From Aldehydirespirator sp965116665 (GTDB lineage: Bacteria; Actinomycetota; Acidimicrobiia; Acidimicrobiales; Aldehydirespiratoraceae), in contig OZ220709.1 in the NCBI GenBank assembly GCA_965116665.1, positions 1,178,001-1,242,000 on the forward strand: a DNA stretch of 64,000 nt, in the 5' to 3' direction. Below are positions 48,690-56,849 of the stretch, in pieces. The notes under the pieces are model-generated. The model saw only the letters and a program-made list of their open reading frames with translations, was not told where the DNA came from and did not search any database. A program made the position numbers and the translations under genes. The first letter of the stretch is position 1, and every line of letters starts with the position of its first letter.

Positions 48690-50465
48690 CTACCCCTCGA
48701 TCCACGTGTCGTTGTAGTACGGGTAGAGGTTCCACACGAACGGCTGCCAGCCGTGCACCTTGTTGTGGTGCACGAAGGTGGCGTTCTGGTTCATGATCGG
48801 CAGGTACGGCAGCTGCTCGGCCCACGCCAGCTGGAACTCCGACGACGCGGCCTGGGCCTCGGCCTCCGTCCCCGACTGCTGCCACGCCGCGATGGCGTCG
48901 TCGATGCGGGGCTCGACCGCGTGCGAGAAGTTCGGCACCGGGATGGTGGCCGACCAGCCGAACAGGATGAGCACATCGAGGGGGATGGGCCACAGCCAGA
49001 AGAACAGCGACATCTCGACGGAGTCGCGTCCCGGCTGGCTCTGCTCGGTGAAGGCGAGGCCGCGGTCGACGACGTTGAGGTTGGCCCTCACGCCGACCTT
49101 GGCGAACTGGGCCGACACCGCGGCGGCGACGTTCTTCTGCACCGACTCGTCCTCGACCAGGTAGCGGAACTCGAAGCGGTGGCCGTCGCGCACTCGGACG
49201 CCGTCGTCGCCCATCTCCCAGCCGGCCTCGTCGAGCTTCTGGTTGGCCAGGTCCACGTCGAACTGGTTGAACTGCTCCACCGCCGGGTCGTACTGGCGGT
49301 CGGTGGTGGGGAACGGCCCGTAGGTGGCCGCCCCGTTGCCGGCCAGGATGGCGTTGACCATGCCCTCGCGGTCCAGCGAGTGCGACAGCCCCTGGCGGGT
49401 GAGCACGTCGCCGAACAGTTCGTCGTAGTCCCGGTTCATGGCCAGGTGGAAGCCCGACCACTCGGGATGGCGGATCACGGTGAGGTCGGGGTTGTTCTCC
49501 AGCCTGCCGATGTCGATGTGGGCCGGGTTGATCAGCGTGTCGATGTCGCCGTTCTCGAGCTGGGTGGCCCGCTGGCCCTCCTCGGTGATGACCGTCCAGC
49601 GGATGGCGTCGAGGTAGGCCGGGCCCTTGTTCTCGAAGAACGGCGTGTTCGAACCGGGGTAGTCGGCCCAGCGGCTCACCGACACGTGGCTTCCCGGCTG
49701 CCACTCCTCGTGGATGAACGGACCGGTGCCGTCGGCGAACTCGGTGCCGTAGGACGACTCCGGGTTCAGGGTGCCGTCGGCGTTGAGGGTGCTCTCCTTC
49801 CACGTGTTGATGTTGAGGATTCGCCAGTACCCGGTCTTGTGGGGGCCGAGGGCTCCCACCCACGGGTTCTTCATCTTCATGATGACGGTGTTGCCGTCGG
49901 CCTCGTAGGTGTCGACCGGAGCGGCCAGCCCCGCGATGAAGCTGAAGGCCTGCACCGAGCGGTAGAACTCGGCCACCGCCTCGGCGTCGACCGTGCCGCC
50001 GGAGTGGGAGATCTTGCCCTCGGGAATGTCGAAGGTGTAGGTGAGGCCGTCGTCGGAGACCGAGAAGCCCGAGGCGAACTGGGGTACGTCGGCGCCGGAC
50101 GGGTCATTCGACAGGATGGCCTCGTAGATGGCGAAGAAGGCCGGGTCGTACCAGTTGGTGGTGAGCGGGTCGTGCTTGGAGACGTCGCGGTTGTAGCCCT
50201 CCCGCAGCGTTCCGCCCTGAGTCGGGCCCGACGGCGCGGGGGCCTCGGTGGTGGTGGCGGCGGCCGCCGCGGTGGTGGTCGTGGCGGGCGCGTCGGCGTC
50301 GTCGTCGCCGCAGGCGGCCAGGATGGTGGCCGCGGTGGCCACCCCGACACCCGACAGACCGAGGCGCTTCATGAACGCCCGCCGGTCAAGTGCTTTGGCC
50401 TGGTACTGGTCGGCTAGCTCGGCGACCTCCGGCCCGTACTCATCTCTTATCCATGAAGTCCCCAT
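48690..50465 (-). CDS. ABC transporter substrate-binding protein, family 5, Tat-exported lipoprotein
   Basis: Periplasmic-type peptide-binding lipoprotein, 591 residues. DRRAFMKRLGLSGVGVA is a twin-arginine-like signal, followed by ILAAC (lipobox, cysteine near residue 52) and a Thr/Ala-rich linker. Mature sequence starts GGTLREGYNRDVSKHDPL and continues with family features such as LNINTWKES and VIRHPEWSGFHLAMNRDY. ATG 50465 is chosen because a promoter-like sequence lies at 50537-50565 and the more distal in-frame start would precede it. First gene of the transporter operon. Confidence 0.93.
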   Translation of the reverse strand: MGTSWIRDEYGPEVAELADQYQAKALDRRAFMKRLGLSGVGVATAATILAACGDDDADAPATTTTAAAAATTTEAPAPSGPTQGGTLREGYNRDVSKHDPLTTNWYDPAFFAIYEAILSNDPSGADVPQFASGFSVSDDGLTYTFDIPEGKISHSGGTVDAEAVAEFYRSVQAFSFIAGLAAPVDTYEADGNTVIMKMKNPWVGALGPHKTGYWRILNINTWKESTLNADGTLNPESSYGTEFADGTGPFIHEEWQPGSHVSVSRWADYPGSNTPFFENKGPAYLDAIRWTVITEEGQRATQLENGDIDTLINPAHIDIGRLENNPDLTVIRHPEWSGFHLAMNRDYDELFGDVLTRQGLSHSLDREGMVNAILAGNGAATYGPFPTTDRQYDPAVEQFNQFDVDLANQKLDEAGWEMGDDGVRVRDGHRFEFRYLVEDESVQKNVAAAVSAQFAKVGVRANLNVVDRGLAFTEQSQPGRDSVEMSLFFWLWPIPLDVLILFGWSATIPVPNFSHAVEPRIDDAIAAWQQSGTEAEAQAASSEFQLAWAEQLPYLPIMNQNATFVHHNKVHGWQPFVWNLYPYYNDTWIEG

Positions 50466-50536
50466 GGGACGCCCCCTATCTTCCAGAGTGATGTGCGCGC
50501 GGCCGTCACGATGGCGGCGGCGGCCGGCGCGGCGAT

Positions 50537-50565
50537 TGTATACCAAACGGTCGGGCGACCGCCAG
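50537..50565 (-). promoter_or_regulatory. Candidate promoter of the transporter operon
   Basis: On the minus strand CTGGCG (50560-50565) and TATACA (50537-50542) are separated by 17 nt, about 72 nt before the substrate-binding protein start. The -10 is good and lies within TTTGGTATACAATC, whose GTATAC core also recalls GntR-family operators. The -35 is weak. Confidence 0.4.
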
Positions 50566-50594
50566 TCGCGGCTAGTGCGGACCCTACGAGTCCT

Positions 50595-51404
50595 TCAGTG
50601 GTTGTCGAACGCCTGAGCCGACGGGTACGAGGCCCGGAAATCGCGGGCTGCGTCGGCGGACCACTGCTCGCCGAGGGGCACGGTCAGCTCGACGCGCTCG
50701 GGGTCGGTGCAGGGCTGGCCCTGGGCTACGTGCAGGGCGGTGGAGCCGCCTTCGCGCCGCAGCACGTAGGAGTAGACGGTCCGGTAGCCCTGGTGGTTGC
50801 AGATGCCGGTGTCGCCGTCGTCGTGGGAGCGCTGCAACTCGAAGACGTCCTCGATCCCGCTGGCCTCCTGCACCCGGCGCTGGGCGGCGGCCAGGCGCTT
50901 GGCGGTGGTGACGGTGTCGTCGTCGCCGGGGTGGGGCTTGAGCTCGACGTGGTGGTTGGAGCGGGCGGTCGGCGCGGTCAGCTCGGTGGCCTCGATGCGG
51001 TCGCCCCGCACCTCCACCGCGGCCGCGCCGGAGCCGTCGATCATGATCAGGTTGGCCCACAGGTAGGGACCGGACGCGACGGCCCGGCCCACCGCGGCGA
51101 CGGCAGAGCCGACGTCGCGGCCCTCGCGCAGCGCGATCTCGGTCAGCTCGTCGTAGTTGGCGTGGCCCTCGAGGGTTCGCACGTTGGAGTCGCAGCACAG
51201 CAGCCCGTGCCGGTTGGCACCGATGGAGAAGCCCGAGAACTCGTCGAGGTCCGGGTCGGTGCCGGCCCAGGTGGACACGCCCCGCACCCCGAACACGGCC
51301 GGCTCGGTGACCAGGCGGTCGTCGAAGTGGGTCCGGCCGAAGTCCTTGTTCTTGAACAGCAGGTAGTCGCCGTCACCGATTCGCAGCACGCCGGTGGTGC
51401 ACAT
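50595..51404 (-). CDS. Ntn-hydrolase of the choloylglycine hydrolase/C45 acyltransferase type
   Basis: The 269-residue protein begins Met-Cys-Thr-Thr, so methionine removal would expose the catalytic N-terminal cysteine. GDYLLFKNKDFGR and FSGFSIGANRHGLLCCDSN match the region around the conserved Arg/Asp/Asn of penicillin-V-acylase-like and acyl-CoA:6-APA acyltransferase-like enzymes. Such proteins hydrolyse or transfer amide bonds. It is upstream of, and co-directional with, the transporter operon, which supports cleavage of an amide in an imported or exported compound. Confidence 0.75.
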   Translation of the reverse strand: MCTTGVLRIGDGDYLLFKNKDFGRTHFDDRLVTEPAVFGVRGVSTWAGTDPDLDEFSGFSIGANRHGLLCCDSNVRTLEGHANYDELTEIALREGRDVGSAVAAVGRAVASGPYLWANLIMIDGSGAAAVEVRGDRIEATELTAPTARSNHHVELKPHPGDDDTVTTAKRLAAAQRRVQEASGIEDVFELQRSHDDGDTGICNHQGYRTVYSYVLRREGGSTALHVAQGQPCTDPERVELTVPLGEQWSADAARDFRASYPSAQAFDNH

Positions 51405-51572
51405 GGAGTCTCCCTCCTCGGCTGGGCCAACTCTATGAGCACGCTCCAGTAGGTGAACGCCCGTCGCGTCGTGGCAGAGTCATTCCCGCTCTTGTTCGCT
51501 GCGACCTGAGGGCCGCTCGGGCCACGGCCTCGCGCCGTATGGGCCGCGTTGTCCCGCCCATTCGCTCGGCCT

Positions 51573-53327
51573 CTATGACTGCGGCCCCTTCGCGGGCGTG
51601 CGGCGCACCGGCAGGGTGATGCGGGTCGGATGGTCGGCGTCGTGCAGCACGGTCTGGGTGGCCGGCGCGGCGGCCAGCACGTTCTCGTGCAGGGGGCGGC
51701 CGCCCGAGTTCAGGTTGCGGTCCCACTGCGGGAAGTCGGAGCTCGAGACCGTCAGCCGCAGACGCGATCCGGCCGGCACGTGCGCGCCGACCGGCCCGAG
51801 GTCGATCCGCAGCTCGTAGATCTCTCCGGGGGTGAGCGGCTCGGGGTCGCTGAGCGAGTGCCGGTAGCGGGCCCGCAGGATCCCCTCCTGGAGATTCGTG
51901 CTGCGGCCGCTGGTGTCCACCACGCACAGGCGGGCCGTGAAGTCGGTGTCGGGCGCGGTGGTGGCCGCGTGCAGCGTCACCGACACGTCTCCGAGCAGCT
52001 CGATGGTGGAGTCGAGGGGCTCTGAGGTGTACACCAGGATCATGCGGGACACCTCGGCGCCGTGCTGGTCGGCGGGGCCCATGGGCGTGATCGTGTCGAA
52101 GCAGCACGAATGCCCGCCCAGGCTCGGGATGGGAACGCCCGGGTCGTAGACGAAGATGTCGGGCGGCTCGGCCCCGGGCGCGGCCCGATCCAGCCGGCCG
52201 TCGCCGAACTTGGAGTTGGCCCGTCCCCCGGAGTGTACGTACCACTCCTCGGTCGCCGAGTCAGGCGGCGGCCACTCGTCGAAGTCACGCCAGCCGCCGT
52301 CGAGGGTGAACACCGTGACCGGATGGTCGAGCACGCCGTTGTCGACGCCTTTGAGCGTGCAGTCGAACCAGCGCAGGTGCCAGTCGTCGATCTCGTTGGT
52401 GCTCGGTCCCTCGCAGCCGCACCGCCCCGTCGGGGTCCAGGGCATGTGGGTCCAGGGGCCGAGCAGCAGCTTCTGGGCCTGCCGGGCGGGGCCGCTTCGG
52501 GCCGCGGCTCGCAGTCCGGTGAAGTTCTTGACCGTTCCGGTGAGGAACACGTCCCACCAGCCCCCGAAGTGCAGCGCCGGCACGTCGATGCGGCTGTAGT
52601 CGGCGTCGATGCTCCACTGGTGCCAGTAGTCGTCGTAGCTGCAGTGCTCCAGCCAGTCGTCGTAGTAGGGGGCGTACCCGCCCTGAAGCGGGGGGAACTC
52701 CGACAGGGGCAGGTACCAGAACCAGGCCTCGGCCCCTCCCAGAGCGGCCGACAGGGACTCGGCCGCGGCCCGGTCGCCGGCCCGCACCGCCGAGCCGACC
52801 GCCAGCAGGGTGGCCCAGTAGCAGACGAAGGCCGCCGACAGGGCGCCGCCGTTGTAGGTCCAGCCCTCGTAGTACTGCGACGCGGTGAAGCCCGGCGCGA
52901 TGGTCCTCAGCGAAGGGGGGCGGGTTACCGCGGCCAGCAGCTGGGTCGCCCCGACGTAGGAGAACCCGAACATGCCGACGTCGCCGTTGGAGCCCGGCAG
53001 GCCCGCGGCCCATTCGACGGTGTCGTAGCCGTCCTCCATCTCGTTGGCGAACGGGTAGAAGTCGCCCTCGGAGGAGTAGCGGCCCCGGGTGTCCTGGATC
53101 ACCACCATGTAGCCGTGGGACACGTACCAGGACGGGTGGGTGTTGCCGAAGGTCGACACGTTGACCCGCTTGTCGTAGGGGCTGCGCGAGAGCAGCACCG
53201 GGACGCCGCCGGCAGGCATGGCCGCGGGCCGGAACACGTCGGCTCGCAGCACCGCGCCGTCGCGCATGGTGGCGGGCACGTCCCTCTCAACGGTGACCGC
53301 CATTCCGGGCAGCTTCTCGATTGTCAT
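51573..53327 (-). CDS. CocE/NonD family hydrolase (X-Pro dipeptidyl-peptidase-like)
   Basis: Serine hydrolase of 584 residues. The N-terminal alpha/beta domain has VLLSRSPYDKR and the nucleophile in VGMFGFSYVGATQLLAA (Ser near residue 138); ALHFGGWWDVFLTGTVKNF carries the conserved Asp region and GGHSCCFD a later histidine. The C-terminal beta-jelly-roll X-Pro domain ends RLRLTVSSSDFPQWDRN. Members hydrolyse esters and amides such as cocaine or glutaryl-7-ACA. The 168-bp gap beyond its 3' end holds no gene I can support. Confidence 0.92.
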   Translation of the reverse strand: MTIEKLPGMAVTVERDVPATMRDGAVLRADVFRPAAMPAGGVPVLLSRSPYDKRVNVSTFGNTHPSWYVSHGYMVVIQDTRGRYSSEGDFYPFANEMEDGYDTVEWAAGLPGSNGDVGMFGFSYVGATQLLAAVTRPPSLRTIAPGFTASQYYEGWTYNGGALSAAFVCYWATLLAVGSAVRAGDRAAAESLSAALGGAEAWFWYLPLSEFPPLQGGYAPYYDDWLEHCSYDDYWHQWSIDADYSRIDVPALHFGGWWDVFLTGTVKNFTGLRAAARSGPARQAQKLLLGPWTHMPWTPTGRCGCEGPSTNEIDDWHLRWFDCTLKGVDNGVLDHPVTVFTLDGGWRDFDEWPPPDSATEEWYVHSGGRANSKFGDGRLDRAAPGAEPPDIFVYDPGVPIPSLGGHSCCFDTITPMGPADQHGAEVSRMILVYTSEPLDSTIELLGDVSVTLHAATTAPDTDFTARLCVVDTSGRSTNLQEGILRARYRHSLSDPEPLTPGEIYELRIDLGPVGAHVPAGSRLRLTVSSSDFPQWDRNLNSGGRPLHENVLAAAPATQTVLHDADHPTRITLPVRRTPAKGPQS

Positions 53328-53343
53328 CGGGGGACTCCAGTTG

Positions 53344-53418
53344 TCAGTTCCGTTGGCGGCTGATCGCTCGAGGGTCGGCTAGAGCGGTCTCGTGGGCCAC
53401 CAGCTTCTCGATTGTCAC
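53344..53418 (-). CDS. Tiny upstream ORF duplicating the hydrolase N-terminus (24 aa)
   Basis: GTG at 53418 encodes VTIEKLVAHETALA and a short tail, and stops 16 nt before the hydrolase ATG, leaving room for its SD (CTGGAG). The first 17 bp (CAGCTTCTCGATTGTCA on the plus strand) are identical to the hydrolase start, so this is either a degenerate duplicate of the gene start or a leader peptide. Confidence 0.25.
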   Translation of the reverse strand: MTIEKLVAHETALADPRAISRQRN

Positions 53419-53490
53419 GGTATGTCTCCGGTGTGTCAGTATCAGCCCGTACTGCCGCGGGGCGGGCCGCGACCATCCAGGGATGTTTCG

Positions 53491-54054
53491 ATGAGCGAAT
53501 TCAAGCAGGAGCGCTACTACGAGGAGGATTCCGGCGCCGGCGGGATCCCCGCCAACCAGGTGGCGGAGTTCCTGGCCAGCGCCGACAGCACCTGGCTGCT
53601 CAAGCTGGCCCACATCAAGGGTGACGGTTGGCCGATGGTGGTGCCCCTGTGGTACCAGTGGGACGGCGAGGCGTTCCTGGTGGTGGGGCGCAAGCGCTCC
53701 GAATGGGTTGAGGACCTGCGGCGCGAGCCCCGCTGCGCGGTGTGCATCGAGGAGCTCGCCCATCCCCGCATCCGCAAGGTGCTGGCCCAGTGCACGGCAG
53801 AGATCGTCGAGGGCCCCGCGGTAGGGGAGGGATCTGAGTGGGTGCCGGTCGCCGAGGAGATGGCCGCTCGCTACACCGGTCCCGACGGGCCCGAGCAGCT
53901 CAAGATGTCGTGGGGATGGGAGCGCTACCTCGTGAGGCTCGTGCCCCGCGACGGCCGTCTGGTCACCTGGCAGGGCGCCGACTGGGCGCTGCGCTACTTC
54001 GATCCCGGTCAGCGTCCCGACCTGGAGGCCAAAGCCGCGGCCCGCTCCCAGTGA
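53491..54054 (+). CDS. Split-barrel flavoprotein (pyridoxamine 5'-phosphate oxidase family) 2
   Basis: The 187-residue paralogue of the protein at 41011. Shared elements are VVPLWYQWDGEAFLVVGRKR, AARYTGPDGPEQL and LVRLVPRDGRLVTWQG. It should bind FMN or F420 in a split beta-barrel. It is divergent from the hydrolase gene across a 163-bp region and starts the long plus-strand unit that runs to 60711. Its stop overlaps the first linker ORF (GTGA, 54051-54054). Confidence 0.87.
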   Translation: MSEFKQERYYEEDSGAGGIPANQVAEFLASADSTWLLKLAHIKGDGWPMVVPLWYQWDGEAFLVVGRKRSEWVEDLRREPRCAVCIEELAHPRIRKVLAQCTAEIVEGPAVGEGSEWVPVAEEMAARYTGPDGPEQLKMSWGWERYLVRLVPRDGRLVTWQGADWALRYFDPGQRPDLEAKAAARSQ

Positions 54055-54179
54055 GCAACCGCATCGATCCCGGTACTCCCATGAAGGCTCCAGCGGAGAG
54101 GGCCGCCGGGTGGAGGTTTCCCGGTCGTCGGGTGGCTGCGGCTGCCCGACCACCGGCGGGATGGGTGATGGCCGCGTGA
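54051..54179 (+). CDS. Linker ORF (42 aa) containing the first copy of a 95-bp repeat
   Basis: GTG overlaps the flavoprotein stop; the ORF reads MSNRIDPGTP then MKAPAERAAGWRFPG and an Ala/Pro-rich tail ending AGWVMAA. Its TGA overlaps the next linker's GTG. From 54081 it is a copy of the aminotransferase start region. Translation is unproven. Confidence 0.3.
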   Translation: MSNRIDPGTPMKAPAERAAGWRFPGRRVAAAARPPAGWVMAA

Positions 54180-54300
54180 GGGCTCCAGCGGAGAGGGCCG
54201 CCGGGTGGAGGTTTCCCGGTCGTCGGGTGGCTGCGGCTGCCCGGCCACCGGCGGGATGGGTGATGGCCGCGTGAGGGCTCCAGCCGAGAGGGCCGCCGGG
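54086..54300 (+). repeat. 95-bp tandem repeat, 2.3 copies, containing a gene start
   Basis: Copies begin at 54086, 54181 and 54276. The first two differ at only one or two positions (GCCCGACC versus GCCCGGCC); the third is partial (about 25 bp) and is the start of the aminotransferase gene. The period of 95 is not a multiple of three, yet each copy ends in GCGTGAGG, which places a TGA and a new GTG in overlapping frames, so the repeat preserves stop/start coupling. Confidence 0.9.
54176..54274 (+). CDS. Linker ORF (32 aa), second copy of the 95-bp repeat
   Basis: MRAPAERAAGWRFPG then an Ala/Pro-rich tail ending AGWVMAA, nearly identical to the previous linker. GTGA overlaps on both sides join it to that linker and to the aminotransferase start at 54271. 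Translation is unproven. Confidence 0.3.
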   Translation: MRAPAERAAGWRFPGRRVAAAARPPAGWVMAA

Positions 54301-55443
54301 CTGCGGCGGTCCGAGATCCGGGTGCTCTTCGATGCCGCGGCCCGCATCGGCAGCGACGTGATCCGCCTCGAGGTGGGCGAGCCCAGTTTCACGACGCCCG
54401 CCCATGTGATCGACGCCGCGGCCCGGGCCGCGCACGACGGGCACACCGGTTACGGGCCCAACGGCGGTCTCACCAGCCTGCGCGAACTGCTCGCCGAGAA
54501 GCTGCGCCGGGTGAACGGGATCGATGCCTCCATCGACGAGATCGTGGTCACGCCCGGGGGCATGAACGCGCTGTACTCGGTCTACCTGGCGCTGCTGCAG
54601 CCCGGCGACGAGGTGCTGCTGCCCACCCCGGGATTCCCCAACATGGACGAGACCGTCACGCTGCTGGGGGGAAGGCCGGTCTGCTACCCCCTCGCGGCCG
54701 AAGCGGGATTCATGCCCGAGATCGCGGCTCTCGAGGCGCGGGTCACGGAACGGACCAGGGTCCTGTTCGTCAACACGCCGGCCAACCCGACCGGCGCCGT
54801 CTACCCGGCCTCGCTCATGGCTGATCTGGTGGACCTCGCCGCCCGCCACGACCTGTGGCTGCTGTGTGACGAGGTCTACGACGAGATGGTGCTGTCCGAC
54901 GGCTGCGTGCACACCGCGGCGGCGCCCCTCGACCCGGACGGGCGGGTCATAACGGTCTGCAGCTTCTCGAAGGTCTATGCCATGACCGGTTGGCGCGTCG
55001 GCTACGCGGTCGCGCCGGTCCCGATCGCCGACCTGTTGCGCAAGCTGCAGGAGCCGCTGGTGTCGTGTCCGAGCACGATCTCCCAGAAGGCGGCCGAGGC
55101 CGCATTGACCGGGCCCCGCGCCCCCTACGAGCAGATGCTGGCCGCCTACCGCCGCCGCCGAGAGGTGGCCCTCGACGTAGCGGCCTCTGCGGGCGTGCGG
55201 GCGGTCGCCTCCGACGGCACCCTCTACATGCTTCTGGACGTCTCGGCCTCGGGCGTCGACGACTTCGACTTCGCGCTGGAGCTGCTCACCTCGCACTCGG
55301 TGAGCGTGGCGCCGGGCTCGGTGTTCGGGCCCGCGGGCCGGGGATGGGCCCGGATCTCGCTGGCGGCCGAGGAGGACGCCATCGCCGAGGGCCTCCGCCG
55401 GCTGGCGAAAGCCCTCCACGAACAACAGGCCGAGCGACGGTGA
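54271..55443 (+). CDS. PLP-dependent class I/II aminotransferase 2
   Basis: Fold type I aminotransferase, 390 residues from GTG 54271 (MRAPAERAAGLRRSEIR). Landmarks: VIRLEVGEPSFTTPAHV, VVTPGGMNALYSVYLAL, NTPANPTGAV, LCDEVYDEMVL, and the PLP lysine in SFSKVYAMTGWRVGY. It is a paralogue of the enzyme at 42789. Earlier in-frame starts exist at 54205 and 54256 inside the 95-bp repeat; 54271 is preferred because homology begins just after it and the GTGA overlap is retained. No strong SD is present. Confidence 0.92.
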   Translation: MRAPAERAAGLRRSEIRVLFDAAARIGSDVIRLEVGEPSFTTPAHVIDAAARAAHDGHTGYGPNGGLTSLRELLAEKLRRVNGIDASIDEIVVTPGGMNALYSVYLALLQPGDEVLLPTPGFPNMDETVTLLGGRPVCYPLAAEAGFMPEIAALEARVTERTRVLFVNTPANPTGAVYPASLMADLVDLAARHDLWLLCDEVYDEMVLSDGCVHTAAAPLDPDGRVITVCSFSKVYAMTGWRVGYAVAPVPIADLLRKLQEPLVSCPSTISQKAAEAALTGPRAPYEQMLAAYRRRREVALDVAASAGVRAVASDGTLYMLLDVSASGVDDFDFALELLTSHSVSVAPGSVFGPAGRGWARISLAAEEDAIAEGLRRLAKALHEQQAERR

Positions 55444-55481
55444 AGGCATCCGACCACTACCGAAGGGGCATGGAGGCATGA
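55440..55481 (+). CDS. Linker ORF (13 aa) between aminotransferase 2 and deacylase
   Basis: MKASDHYRRGMEA, with GTG overlapping the aminotransferase stop (GTGA) and TGA overlapping the deacylase ATG (ATGA). It exactly fills the gap. Translation is unproven. Confidence 0.25.
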   Translation: MKASDHYRRGMEA

Positions 55482-56743
55482 GCTCGACACAGACGGGATC
55501 GATGGCCGAGCGCGTCCGGGCCTACCTGGGCGGGCGTGAGACGGAGGTGCTCGAGTTGACCCGGGACCTGATACGGACCCCGTCGCCCAACCCTCCCGGC
55601 GACGAGCGGGCCGTGGCCGGCCTGGTCACCGACAGGCTGCGGGCCCTGGGGATCGACGACATCACACAGCTGGGCGCGCAGGAGGAACGCCCCAACGTGC
55701 TGGCCCGCGTCAAGGGCGCCGCGCCGGGCAGGACGCTGATCCTGTCGGGCCATCTCGACACCAAGCCGGCCGGCGACATGGACGCCTGGGAGACCGATCC
55801 GTGGGATCCGGTGCTGCGCGATGGCGACCTCATCGGGCTGGGCTCCGGCGACATGAAGGCGGCCGTGGCCGGGATGATGTACGCCGCGGCCGCGCTGAAG
55901 CACGCCCAGGAGGCGGGCGGCACCGGATTCGCCGGTGAGGTGGTGCTGGTGTTCACCGCGGACGAGGAGGCCGGCGCCCGGTTCGGGTCCAAGTGGCTGG
56001 CCGACAACGGGCACCTGCAGGCCGACGCCGCGGTGATCGGCGAGCCCAGCGGCATCACCGCCGAATGGCAGTCCGTCCATCTGGTGTCGCGGGGGGCGGC
56101 GCTGTTCAAGGTGGCTGTGACCGGCACCCAGATGCACTCGTCGATCTCGGACCGTCTTCCGGGCATCAACGCCACCGTGAAGATGGCTCGCCTGATCGAT
56201 CGTATGGACCGCGAGCTCCTGTCCTACCTGACCTACGACGAGCACCCGCTGTGCCCGACCGGTCCGACCGTCAACGTGGGGGTGATGGCCGAAGCGGGCG
56301 TCTTCTACGGCGTCTACCCGGGGAACGCCGAGTTCGCCTGCGACGTGCGGACCCTGCCGGGCATGACCGAGGAGTCCCTCAAGGCCGACATCGGACGCTT
56401 CCTCGCCGACGCCATGGCCGACGATCCGGACTTGCGGGCCGAGCTCGACTGGTTCCTGACGGTTCCGCCGGTCGAGATCGATGCCGACCACCCGGTGGTC
56501 GGCGCCCTCGTCGAAGCCGGTCGGGAGGTCCTGGGAACCGCCCCGGACCTCGATGCCTTCCCGGGAGCCACCGACGCGCCCTACTTCCAGCTCACGGCGG
56601 GCATTCCCACCGTGGCCGCATTCGGTCCGGGCATGCTGCCCCGGGCCCACAGCCCCAACGAGTACATGGACGCCGACGGCGCGGCCCTCTCCGCGAGCAT
56701 CTATGCCTTGGCCGCGCTGCACTATCTGGGCGAGGCCAGCTGA
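55478..56743 (+). CDS. M20 family deacylase (ArgE/DapE type)
   Basis: Zinc-dependent amidohydrolase of 421 residues. Metal ligands are visible in LILSGHLDTKPAG (HxD), GLGSGDMKAAVAGM (D), and FTADEEAGARFG (EE); a dimerisation domain occupies about residues 205-315, and the final histidine is in MLPRAHSPNEY. The family removes N-acyl groups from amino acids or peptides. AAGGGG about 10 nt upstream gives this gene its own SD. Its stop (TGA) shares one base with the next ATG. Confidence 0.92.
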   Translation: MSSTQTGSMAERVRAYLGGRETEVLELTRDLIRTPSPNPPGDERAVAGLVTDRLRALGIDDITQLGAQEERPNVLARVKGAAPGRTLILSGHLDTKPAGDMDAWETDPWDPVLRDGDLIGLGSGDMKAAVAGMMYAAAALKHAQEAGGTGFAGEVVLVFTADEEAGARFGSKWLADNGHLQADAAVIGEPSGITAEWQSVHLVSRGAALFKVAVTGTQMHSSISDRLPGINATVKMARLIDRMDRELLSYLTYDEHPLCPTGPTVNVGVMAEAGVFYGVYPGNAEFACDVRTLPGMTEESLKADIGRFLADAMADDPDLRAELDWFLTVPPVEIDADHPVVGALVEAGREVLGTAPDLDAFPGATDAPYFQLTAGIPTVAAFGPGMLPRAHSPNEYMDADGAALSASIYALAALHYLGEAS

Positions 56744-56787
56744 TGACCGTCCGGCGGATGACCGTCCGGCGGATGACCGTCCGGCGG
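56743..56787 (+). repeat. 15-bp tandem repeat, three perfect copies
   Basis: ATGACCGTCCGGCGG is repeated three times without mismatch directly after the deacylase stop. Each copy offers an in-frame ATG. Confidence 0.95.
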
Positions 56788-56820
56788 CGAGGTGGGAAGC
56801 CTCATTGCCCGCCGTCGTGA
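56743..56820 (+). CDS. Linker ORF (25 aa) built from a 15-bp triple repeat
   Basis: Encodes three MTVRR units followed by RGGKPHCPPS. The repeat unit ATGACCGTCCGGCGG occurs at 56743, 56758 and 56773; its first nine bases equal the start of the RraA-like gene (ATGACCGTC at 56846). The ORF is joined by TGATG to the deacylase and by GTGA to the next linker. Translation is unproven. Confidence 0.3.
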   Translation: MTVRRMTVRRMTVRRRGGKPHCPPS

Positions 56821-56849
56821 GCAGTCACCGCATTGGTCGCGGCCGATGA
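56817..56849 (+). CDS. Linker ORF (10 aa) before the RraA-like gene
   Basis: MSSHRIGRGR, joined by GTGA to the preceding linker and by ATGA to the RraA-like start. No SD precedes either start. Translation is unproven. Confidence 0.25.
   Translation: MSSHRIGRGR

Noticed and set aside
44800..48796. Two long plus-strand open frames opposite the ABC transporter genes
   Set aside because: They are low-complexity His/Gln/Gly-rich antisense translations; the minus strand encodes recognisable transporter proteins.
51433..51561. A 42-codon minus-strand ORF (MGGTTRPIRREAVA...) in the gap after the CocE-type hydrolase
   Set aside because: It shows no overlap with neighbouring stops or starts, no repeat relation and no clear SD, so it is not distinguishable from chance.
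54086..54300. Tandem repeat considered as a CRISPR array
   Set aside because: The copies are contiguous with no spacers, contain a gene start, and no cas genes are nearby.
53344..55479. Minus-strand open frame of about 711 codons over the aminotransferase region
   Set aside because: Its sequence is antisense to the flavoprotein and aminotransferase genes, and it has no family features. Only its last 24 codons were kept as a separate tiny ORF.
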